From positions 1-28,900 of the IMG/VR virus record IMGVR_UViG_3300030107_004746: a stretch of 28,900 bases of DNA; one strand, given 5' to 3'. Source of the stretch: a virus. Made by a program: the position numbers and the translations under genes. Under the pieces are notes generated by a model. That model did no database searches. It was not told the DNA's origin and saw only the letters and a list, made by a program, of their open reading frames with translations. Of this stretch, positions 17,510-23,658 are shown in pieces. The first letter of the stretch is position 1. The number at the start of each line of letters is the position of its first letter.

Positions 17510-17537
17510 TGAGGGGAGATGAATACACCTCCCCCCA
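17510..17537 (-). other. Strong RNA hairpin between capsid and adaptor genes
   Basis: In the minus-strand transcript, TGGGGGGAGGTG (17537-17526) pairs with CATCTCCCCTCA (17521-17510) as 12 consecutive base pairs, two of them G.U, around a 4-base loop UAUU. It is the only GC-rich structure in a very AT-rich neighbourhood, 24 bases after the capsid stop and 22 before the adaptor start. No U-run follows, so it is not a standard intrinsic terminator. A role in mRNA 3'-end stability, processing or partial attenuation after the highly expressed capsid gene is inferred. Confidence 0.6.
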
Positions 17538-17561
17538 TCGTGTATAAGCAACTATACGAGG

Positions 17562-18638
17562 TTAAACATATGATCCATCGCTATAGACATTATCTATACG
17601 ACAATGTGCCTTACGATTGGTACAAGCCATCTGACCATAAGTGTGAACTTTCATTGAGAAAGTGTTAGACCTTTCTGCTTCAACGAATTTACCCGCAGTG
17701 AACTTTGCACCAGAGTTGAAGAACATATACAAGTAATCTGTATTTAAGAAATAGATACTTGCTTTGTTACTTGCAACAGTTAGGTGGTTATCAGCTACTA
17801 CTGGTATTCCACGAAAATCAATAGAGTTAAAACCCATTGATCCCATTTTTTCATTCATCTTTGAACCAGTCTTACGAGGATCAAGAACTTGCTCAAGCAA
17901 GTCAAATAAATACTGACTTACAATAATCAAATTCGGATCTTCACCAGTTTGCTTACGAGACTGGGCAACTCCCCTTGCTAATAGCTTTGGAAAGTATGCT
18001 GCATCTGAAGCATTTAGCAAATCAGACTCTGTTAACGCATCTCCGTGTACAGTTTCTGCATTAATCACTGGTGACTGCCACCATCCACCCGCAGAATAGT
18101 CACCACTACCATCGGTAGTAACGGCAATTCCACCAATTACTGGGGATTCTGTTTGACTATTACCAGAAATCGCACTAATAATCTCTTTCAAAGAGTGCCA
18201 CGCACCAGATGAAGCACTTGCAGCGTGTAAGTTTGAAGAGAAAGTAGCTTCCAGAGTTTTCTGGAGGTTCTTTACCTTTGAACTAACGACATTTTTAACT
18301 GCTTCATCACTGTTCATAATGAGCATTTCCTCTTTGGTTACTCGAAGAGTACCAGTGAGCATTTTCGGTTCATATTTTGCAAGAACGAATGGATCTATGA
18401 CTGCGGGAGTTAGATCGGTAGCACCGTGCTGACCACCCCAGTATACATTACCAGAACCAGAATCAGCGTACTCAAGAGGTACTCCGATCTGTCTACCATT
18501 GTATGTTTTTGCCTTTTCTTTAAGTATTGCAGCCAAAGGATGACTCTTAACAAAAATATTGTCGTAAAGTACAGACATATACTTTGTACGGATCAGAGCC
18601 TCTAAACTGGTAACACTTGCTAAACTATCTGTTGGCAT
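17562..18638 (-). CDS. Major capsid protein, HK97-type fold (358 aa)
   Basis: The call rests on layout plus internal patterns. The N-terminal region SLASVTSLEALIRTKYMSVL-YDNIFVKSHPLAA leads to QIGVPLEYADSGS and MLTGTLRVTKEEMLIM. In the C-terminal half, LIIVSQYLFDLLEQVLDP, FRGIPVVADNHL (about 276-287), LYMFFNSGAKF and a final GQMACTNRKAHCRIDNVYSD are the usual spine, P-domain and closing elements of podovirus and siphovirus capsid proteins. The SD AAAGGA sits about 9 bases before the ATG. The scaffold gene lies immediately upstream, as expected for a phage that builds a procapsid with a separate scaffold. It is followed by a stable hairpin, which fits high and possibly regulated expression. 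Confidence 0.9.
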   Translation of the reverse strand: MPTDSLASVTSLEALIRTKYMSVLYDNIFVKSHPLAAILKEKAKTYNGRQIGVPLEYADSGSGNVYWGGQHGATDLTPAVIDPFVLAKYEPKMLTGTLRVTKEEMLIMNSDEAVKNVVSSKVKNLQKTLEATFSSNLHAASASSGAWHSLKEIISAISGNSQTESPVIGGIAVTTDGSGDYSAGGWWQSPVINAETVHGDALTESDLLNASDAAYFPKLLARGVAQSRKQTGEDPNLIIVSQYLFDLLEQVLDPRKTGSKMNEKMGSMGFNSIDFRGIPVVADNHLTVASNKASIYFLNTDYLYMFFNSGAKFTAGKFVEAERSNTFSMKVHTYGQMACTNRKAHCRIDNVYSDGSYV

Positions 18639-18656
18639 TTATGTTTCCTTTATTAA

Positions 18657-19484
18657 TTAACCAAATAGATTAAATCCACTAACATCAACATCATCGTAGG
18701 ACATTCTTTTGTTCGGATCTCGCTTTTCAGCAATATCCTTTGCCCCTTGAGTTTTATTGACCTTTGTTGGTGGATTCGGCACAGTCCTTTTAGCCTTTTC
18801 CAATTCTTTCTCCAATTTCTCGGAATTAAGAATCTTATGTGCTTCTTCCAGACTTAATGCCCTTCCTGTTTTTTCATAATGATCTACTGCATAATCAAGT
18901 ACCTTTTCAGCCTGTCTATCTGTCACTTTAAATTCAGTTTTAAAGTCTTTAACCATTTTTTCCATATTCTGCTGATTTTTTAGATCATTAAGCTCGGCTT
19001 GTAACCTTTCATTTTCTTCGGTATAAGGATTTGCCACTTTTTCTGGATCAAGTGACAAAGAGTCTTCGAAAAGTTGCTCCGCATCCTCACCAATTTCTTC
19101 CTTTAAATAATCTTTAATGGTATGGATTATATCCTTTTTACCTTCAAGCTTATTCGCCAGATCAATCATAGGTTGTATTGCCTTTCTTTGTTCTGATACC
19201 TCTTGTGCAGATTGAGTATTGGATTGTTGCCACGACTTTTTATTATCGCTATCCTTTCGCCAAGTATTCACTTCATCAATGGTAAATTGACTACCATCTT
19301 CATCGGTAAATACATACTCTGGCTCTTTTTCCTCAACTACTTCGGATTTATCAGTTGTCGGCTCTGGTGACTCTGTAGTCTTTTCCGACTCTTTGACATC
19401 GGTTTCTGGTTGCTCTGACTCATCTGCGAACAGTTTATCAGAGGCCTCTATAACGACATCATCATAATTTTTATCATCTGACAT
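18657..19484 (-). CDS. Scaffolding protein (275 aa)
   Basis: A very acidic N-terminal half (residues 1-60 full of Asp/Glu/Ser/Pro; repeated ESEKTTESPEP and VVEEKEPE) is followed by mainly helical, coiled-coil-prone sequence (QAELNDLKNQQNMEKMVKDF, about 155-175) and a basic C-terminal part (PNPPTKVNKTQGAKDIAEKR...). This charge split, the size and the position between portal and major capsid are typical of phage scaffolds, whose basic C-terminus binds the capsid protein. GGGAG provides the SD. It is not a recognised sequence family; scaffolds diverge quickly, so the call leans on context. No protease gene is visible nearby, which suggests the scaffold exits intact as in P22. Confidence 0.8.
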   Translation of the reverse strand: MSDDKNYDDVVIEASDKLFADESEQPETDVKESEKTTESPEPTTDKSEVVEEKEPEYVFTDEDGSQFTIDEVNTWRKDSDNKKSWQQSNTQSAQEVSEQRKAIQPMIDLANKLEGKKDIIHTIKDYLKEEIGEDAEQLFEDSLSLDPEKVANPYTEENERLQAELNDLKNQQNMEKMVKDFKTEFKVTDRQAEKVLDYAVDHYEKTGRALSLEEAHKILNSEKLEKELEKAKRTVPNPPTKVNKTQGAKDIAEKRDPNKRMSYDDVDVSGFNLFG

Positions 19485-19504
19485 ATTTATTACTCCCTAT
19501 TGGT

Positions 19505-19624
19505 CTAATAAGACTTTGTTTGTTTTTTTGTGTTTGCCATTGCTTTTGCATAAGCTTTATAACCTTCACGGTTATACTTAAATTTTTTCTTTTTACCAGT
19601 TTTTGGATCTTTTATTGACGGCAT
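19505..19624 (-). CDS. 39-residue basic protein between portal and scaffold
   Basis: A short frame, MPSIKDPKTGKKKKFKYNRE at the N-terminus, then GYKAYAKAMANTKKQTKSY and a TAG stop. Lysine is about a quarter of the residues. It starts exactly in the portal stop codon (TAATG), the same coupling used at four other junctions in the window, and ends 20 bp before the scaffold ATG. Without it this would be the largest unexplained gap inside the head module, which favours a real gene. I do not know its function. A small basic protein here could bind DNA or the acidic scaffold N-terminus; that is a guess. Confidence 0.7.
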   Translation of the reverse strand: MPSIKDPKTGKKKKFKYNREGYKAYAKAMANTKKQTKSY

Positions 19625-21474
19625 TATGCTTGACTCCCTTGTATAAATTGTGAAATACGCTCCATAATGGCGGGATCTAATGCTTGTAATTGCTCACTAC
19701 TCAATAGATCTGGTTGTTCCATTATCATTTGTGCTAATTGCTCCTCTTCTGGTGAACCACTACCCGCTTGATTAACCATTTCAATTACTTGCCCCATTTG
19801 ATCAGCTTGTTGTTCTTGTTGCTCTGGTGGAACCATACCCTGTCTTTGATAGAATCTTTCAATAATATCCTGTTTATCTGGCTCATCTAATGCCTTAACA
19901 ACATCTTCTATGCCATAAATACCTTGAGTAAACAACTCAATCGCTCTTTCCTCTTTTGCTAACCTACCACCAGGGTATCGTGATCCACTCGCCACCTCAA
20001 CATCAAATTCACTATCCATAAGTCTTTTAGCTGATGTTGGATCAAACTCTGGTGTACCTTCTGCATTTCCTTCTGCATCAAACACTCCTTGAGGGTTATA
20101 CTCAATAAATTCATACGCACCAGTAGGGTTTTTCTCACGAATCTCTGATATTTCTGTATCATATATCTGCATTAGATTGACCATATATGTACCGATCTCT
20201 CGCACATATCGCTTTACTTCTTGATTAATTTTAAATCGTATCCTTGTTTGACTGGCTTCTTGCAATGCCATAATGGCTCTACCAGACTTTACCCCTGTAG
20301 GAGTTCTGCCTTGTGTTACATCCTGTATACCAGTAATCGCATCCATAAACATTGTATTCTGCTGCACAAAGTTTTGTATATACGAAGGAATAGTAGGTGG
20401 TTGCTCCCAAGAAACATCATTTGGATCATCTACTAATATTTCTTCCCCTGGTCTACCAGTAATCGGTCTTACTGCCTTCGCTTTCGCTCTTGGTGTTATT
20501 TTTCTTGTCGGGAATCCCGCTTTACGAATGTTATCTGCTACTGCTGACATTGTTTCATTAATTGTTTTTACAATAGTGCGAACATTCTCTGGTTCACCCC
20601 TACCCCAGAATTGATGAGGTGATTTATAATTACCAATCATAAACACTGGCATCCGATATATTTCTAATGGTTCATCAACAAGCAATGTCTCACCCGCTAT
20701 GATCGTATGCCTACCATTTGGATACGCTTTTTTATCTGGATCATCAAAGTAACATTCAATAACCAGTGCCATATCCTTATTGTTTTTACGATCATTGTGA
20801 TGTGCCTCACCATCTTCTATCTGAAATGCTCTAAAATCATCTAAATTCCCTTCACCACCTGGGCGAACACCAAATTGTGCTTCAATAGTGTCTAAACTCA
20901 TTGGTACGCAGAATAAGAAGTAATTATTGTTTTCTAACTCTATATCTGTCGCATATGCTTCTGGTATTACTGTAAAAGGATCTACCACTTGTATATCAAA
21001 CCCTGTAAATACACCTTCCTCACTAAACTCTGGTAACACTTCGATAAATCCATTACCATATAGAAGTGCATCCTTCACACTTTCAATAATTTTAGTATAT
21101 AAGTTGGTGTTTTGTGCAATCTGTTGAAATCTCTTGTGCATTAAATCAGCAAAGAATACATCGTTACTACCTTTAGGCATTATGTCCACTACTGGCATAA
21201 AGTCACCAATGATAGGCAATATTGTTTCTACTGCACTAAATGGGAAGTTATACACCATACGAGTCTGCCATCTGGTTGTCGGTGCTACATTACCCCAGTG
21301 ATTGCCATAATATAAATTTTCGTTCTTTCTCCAACGATCTGTTTTCTGCTCCCTCGCCTTTTTACTTTGATCAAACCACCTTCTTATCCTTGCTATGTGA
21401 TCGGCAGTTTCAGCGACATTCTTTATATGTACATCTGGTTCAAGTGTGGTGGATGTATCTGATACAATAGCCAT
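19624..21474 (-). CDS. Portal protein (616 aa)
   Basis: N-terminal features of podovirus portals are visible: helix ARIRRWFDQSKKAREQKTDR, then WRKNENLYYGNHWG (about 47-60), TRMVYNFPFSAVETILPIIG, and KIIESVKDALLYGNGFIEVLPEF. In the core are IEDGEAHHNDRKNNKDMALV, GNYKSPHQFWGRGEPENVRTI-VKTINETMSAV, the wing-to-clip region QNFVQQNTMFMDAITGIQDV and TGVKSGRAIMALQEASQTRI. The Gln/Glu-rich C-terminus (about 560-600) resembles the barrel and tail of such proteins. Length is normal for the family. It starts in the terminase stop (TAATG) with GGAG 9 bases upstream. Role: dodecameric ring at the packaging vertex, connecting terminase, head and adaptor. Confidence 0.9.
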   Translation of the reverse strand: MAIVSDTSTTLEPDVHIKNVAETADHIARIRRWFDQSKKAREQKTDRWRKNENLYYGNHWGNVAPTTRWQTRMVYNFPFSAVETILPIIGDFMPVVDIMPKGSNDVFFADLMHKRFQQIAQNTNLYTKIIESVKDALLYGNGFIEVLPEFSEEGVFTGFDIQVVDPFTVIPEAYATDIELENNNYFLFCVPMSLDTIEAQFGVRPGGEGNLDDFRAFQIEDGEAHHNDRKNNKDMALVIECYFDDPDKKAYPNGRHTIIAGETLLVDEPLEIYRMPVFMIGNYKSPHQFWGRGEPENVRTIVKTINETMSAVADNIRKAGFPTRKITPRAKAKAVRPITGRPGEEILVDDPNDVSWEQPPTIPSYIQNFVQQNTMFMDAITGIQDVTQGRTPTGVKSGRAIMALQEASQTRIRFKINQEVKRYVREIGTYMVNLMQIYDTEISEIREKNPTGAYEFIEYNPQGVFDAEGNAEGTPEFDPTSAKRLMDSEFDVEVASGSRYPGGRLAKEERAIELFTQGIYGIEDVVKALDEPDKQDIIERFYQRQGMVPPEQQEQQADQMGQVIEMVNQAGSGSPEEEQLAQMIMEQPDLLSSEQLQALDPAIMERISQFIQGSQA

Positions 21475-22796
21475 TAAATGTTACTCCAGTCTTGTTGTTC
21501 TACTTCTGGTTCTATAATAATTGATTCAATAAAATTCTCTTCTGCCTGTTTTGGTGGTGCAGATTTCACATTATCAAAAGCATATGCCGTCATATACCTC
21601 CAGCTATCCATAGCGTGATCATCCTTCTTTAATGGTCGCTCTGGTTGATTCATATCAATCTTTGATGCTGACGGCTGCTCCCACTGGTAATTGATTACCT
21701 CCCTCAAGAAATTGACACAACTACGCATTACTTTAACCTTATTGCTTTTAATGTAGTGAGTTACCTTATCAATGCCACCTTGCACATCGTTCCAAGCATT
21801 AACTACTGGTACATTTAATGTTCTGTACCTATTCCCAATTGTTTCTGGATCATCTTGCTTCCCCGCACCAGTAGAAGGATCAATTAAATAAACCTCTGAT
21901 AAACCTTCACCTTTATAAGCATTGATTATCTTTGCGTGATGATCAACATCCTTACCAGATTCATAATGCTCACGATATACCCATAGCACATCATCATTAT
22001 CAATCGCACCCCATAGCACGGCAGTCGGGTTTGTTCTGCCGTGATCTATTGCAATAATTCTTGTCCATTCTGTTGGCAAACTTCTGTCATTTACAACATG
22101 GAGGTTAGTATCGAAGTCTGGGTAGATCTGCCCTTCAAAGGCATCCCACGAGCCAAATAAATAACGATTCACCCAAATATCATTGTAATTCTTCTGCAAA
22201 GACTCAATATAACCATCTGGTAGGTTGTCTTTGTTTTCATCTGTTGGAGCATTATACATCTTATGCCCAGGTATCGGATCGTGAATAAAGCGTTGCCATA
22301 CCCAATTATGCCCTAATGGATTACCAGTGATCCATCCTTGCACACTATCTACTGCACGAAGTCTACCTAATAATGTTAGATACACTTCTTCAGCAACTTC
22401 TTCAGCTTGGTCAATGTAGAACCAACCAAGATTGATACTCAAAAGCTTTGCGGGATCATCGAGTGATCTTAATATTACTTCGTGACCATTTTTAAATATG
22501 ATCCTGTTCTCTTGTTTTTTGTACTCGTAATGATAGCCAGGAACAAACCCAAATAAGTGTAATATCTCAAAAAAGGTTCGTTGCGTGGAATCCCGCAATT
22601 CTGGATATGTCTGCCTTGCAAGAAGTCCAAGTTGTGGTGGCTGATCTGGATCCAGTATCCGCAGTATTGCCTTTAAACAACCCGCAAATGTTTTACCATT
22701 ACCCAAACCACCAAACATTCCAACGATTGCAGACTCATCAGCAACAAATTGTTGCTGCGTATTGTTTAATTCTACATTTACTTCGTTATTTTCCAT
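21474..22796 (-). CDS. terL: Terminase large subunit (440 aa)
   Basis: ATPase domain: Walker A GGLGNGKT at 29-36, Walker B WFYIDQAEE with D129 and catalytic E132, and a coupling-motif region near TLLGRLRAV and WITGNPLG. RNase-H-like nuclease domain: IIAIDHGRTNP (D251), YLIDPSTGAG (D306) and DDHAMDSWRY (D397) supply the acidic residues. It overlaps the end of the small subunit gene by 11 bp and is coupled to the portal gene. Function: packages the genome into the procapsid and cuts concatemers. The packaging type (cos, headful or terminal repeats) is not evident from the sequence. Confidence 0.95.
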   Translation of the reverse strand: MENNEVNVELNNTQQQFVADESAIVGMFGGLGNGKTFAGCLKAILRILDPDQPPQLGLLARQTYPELRDSTQRTFFEILHLFGFVPGYHYEYKKQENRIIFKNGHEVILRSLDDPAKLLSINLGWFYIDQAEEVAEEVYLTLLGRLRAVDSVQGWITGNPLGHNWVWQRFIHDPIPGHKMYNAPTDENKDNLPDGYIESLQKNYNDIWVNRYLFGSWDAFEGQIYPDFDTNLHVVNDRSLPTEWTRIIAIDHGRTNPTAVLWGAIDNDDVLWVYREHYESGKDVDHHAKIINAYKGEGLSEVYLIDPSTGAGKQDDPETIGNRYRTLNVPVVNAWNDVQGGIDKVTHYIKSNKVKVMRSCVNFLREVINYQWEQPSASKIDMNQPERPLKKDDHAMDSWRYMTAYAFDNVKSAPPKQAEENFIESIIIEPEVEQQDWSNI

Positions 22797-23076
22797 TCTT
22801 TTTCGCCTTGATCACTACAGTAGGCATGGTAACCTTTACCCCACCTTGCACATCTATTTCTTGAGCCTTTAACGATGGAATTGATTTGTCCAATAAAACT
22901 TTTGCACAAGTCATTGCCTGTGGATGTTCTCCTTTTGTGTTTAATGTTGATGCAACTGTAATCACTTTATTTATTACTGTTTTAACCTTCGGATTTGCCC
23001 TTAATTCTTCTGCCAGTGAAATCTTGGGCCTTCCCTTTGGATTATTTGTTTGACCTTTTTTAAGTCCTCTTGCCAT
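22786..23076 (-). CDS. Terminase small subunit candidate (96 aa)
   Basis: The N-terminus GLKKGQTNNPKGRPK (about 4-18) is the 'KGQSGNPKGRP' pattern of DUF5681-type phage proteins often found before terL. The middle HPQAMTCAKVLLDKSIPSLKA and following acidic EIDVQGG resembles the C-terminal half of small TerS-like proteins (helix, Pro-Ser-Leu-Lys, then short strand). Length is shorter than classical TerS (140-180 aa). The direct overlap with terL supports the role: DNA recognition and loading of the large subunit. No strong SD precedes the ATG, so the start is the least certain part. It could also be a DNA-binding accessory, with the true TerS elsewhere. Confidence 0.65.
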   Translation of the reverse strand: MARGLKKGQTNNPKGRPKISLAEELRANPKVKTVINKVITVASTLNTKGEHPQAMTCAKVLLDKSIPSLKAQEIDVQGGVKVTMPTVVIKAKKNGK

Positions 23077-23107
23077 TTTGTTCTATTTTGTTTTACAAAT
23101 ACTATTT

Positions 23108-23251
23108 TTACGCAATCCCTACAATTATTTCATCTGTGTAATATCCCTGTTTCATTGCATAAATCGTCATATATGAACGAATAAAATCATCACTATGTTT
23201 TTTAAATTTTATTGGAAGGTGTAAAACGAGACTTGCAGAATCAGATTTCAT
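23108..23251 (-). CDS. 47-residue unknown protein before terS
   Basis: Short frame beginning MKSDSASLVLHLPIKFKKHS and ending YTDEIIVGIA, stop TAA at 23108. It starts inside the end of the 53-residue gene (ATG overlapping ..GAAATCTGA) and has GAGG 6 bases upstream. The sequence resembles nothing I can name; the centre KHSDDFIRSYMTIYAMKQG looks helical, and similar short segments occur in small DNA-binding proteins. Arrangement and SD make it a likely real gene, perhaps an accessory to packaging because it lies between the unit's promoter region and the terminase genes. Confidence 0.6.
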   Translation of the reverse strand: MKSDSASLVLHLPIKFKKHSDDFIRSYMTIYAMKQGYYTDEIIVGIA

Positions 23252-23402
23252 CCCAAACCTCTTTTACTTGTGTGGATTCTGGCTTTTTTTCTGGAACTGA
23301 TAGGACAGATTCGCCCTGTATTCCTTTTCTATAAATATATGCACCCGCCAGTGCTGATAGGATGCAAGTTATCGAATGTATAATTAGAACATACAAATTC
23401 AT
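23241..23402 (-). CDS. 53-residue single-pass membrane protein
   Basis: The frame encodes MNLYVLIIHSITCILSALAG, then AYIYRKGIQGESVL... to ..KEVWDEI. Residues 3-22 form one hydrophobic segment and are followed by a positively charged YRK; the rest is soluble and charged, so an N-out/C-in or anchor topology is plausible. It is the first gene after the transcription-unit boundary and overlaps the 47-residue gene by 11 bp. SD is weak (AAGAAC), and a dyad lies exactly in front of the ATG. An in-frame-shifted upstream ATG at 23430 opens only a 34-codon frame that I do not favour. Possible roles include lysis or membrane association of packaging; none is shown. Confidence 0.55.
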   Translation of the reverse strand: MNLYVLIIHSITCILSALAGAYIYRKGIQGESVLSVPEKKPESTQVKEVWDEI

Positions 23403-23420
23403 GCGTAAAGTTCTTAACGC
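23403..23420 (-). promoter_or_regulatory. 18-bp dyad abutting the start of the 53-residue gene
   Basis: The sequence GCGTTAAGAACTTTACGC is symmetric except for one central T/T pair in each arm and lies immediately before the ATG at 23402. As RNA it could fold over the ribosome binding region; as DNA it could be an operator. Symmetry is seen, role is inferred. Confidence 0.35.
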
Positions 23421-23440
23421 AGATGTCCATTAAATAAGAG

Positions 23441-23456
23441 GGAATGTGAAATATTT
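23441..23456 (-). promoter_or_regulatory. Repeated 16-mer, copy 2, upstream of the packaging/virion unit
   Basis: An exact copy of the 16-mer at 971-986, in the same orientation, here 39 bp before the first gene of the packaging and virion unit and downstream of the replication genes. Identity over 16 bp in two of the few intergenic gaps is seen. The consensus -10 present at the first copy is not at the equivalent distance here, so a shared regulator site or phage-specific promoter is more likely than a plain sigma70 -35. Confidence 0.45.
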
Positions 23457-23485
23457 TAAAATAATTTGAAATTCACTTAAACTAA

Positions 23486-23511
23486 TAAAGTTTTCAGCTG
23501 AAGTAAATTTT
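23486..23511. repeat. 26-bp repeated motif with TTCAGCTGAA core, copy 2 (inverted)
   Basis: On the minus strand this reads AAAATTTAC-TTCAGCTGAA-AACTTTA, one base different from the copy at 1032-1057, which is on the plus strand. It starts 6 bp after the stop of the 46-residue gene. The palindrome has no loop and no U-run follows, so it is not a good terminator. A protein-binding site is the simpler reading. Confidence 0.6.
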
Positions 23512-23517
23512 AAAAAA

Positions 23518-23658
23518 TTAAATATGAATTACTTTTCGTTGCTTTTGTAGTAGTTCTTTATATCTCTTCATCGTCACTGGATGTACATCTCCTCTGGCGA
23601 TTATTTTCTCATAAACCTCAAGAACTACAACGCTTGGTTTTTGTCTAATAGTAGGCAT
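23518..23658 (-). CDS. 46-residue basic protein following the replication initiator
   Basis: Short frame MPTIRQKPSVVVLEVYEKII, ARGDVHPVTMKRYKELLQKQ, RKVIHI, then TAA. It starts in the stop codon of the initiator gene (TAATG) and is the last gene of the replication unit. It is basic, with two probable helices (VVVLEVYEKIIARG and HPVTMKRYKELLQKQ), a size and make-up compatible with a small DNA-binding or partner protein. No family recognised. It might help load or regulate the initiator; it could also be a truncated terminase-small-like HTH. Both are inference. Confidence 0.65.
   Translation of the reverse strand: MPTIRQKPSVVVLEVYEKIIARGDVHPVTMKRYKELLQKQRKVIHI

Noticed and set aside
17510-17537. 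Intrinsic terminator after the capsid gene
   Set aside because: Stem is strong but no U-run follows in the transcript direction, so listed as an RNA hairpin only.
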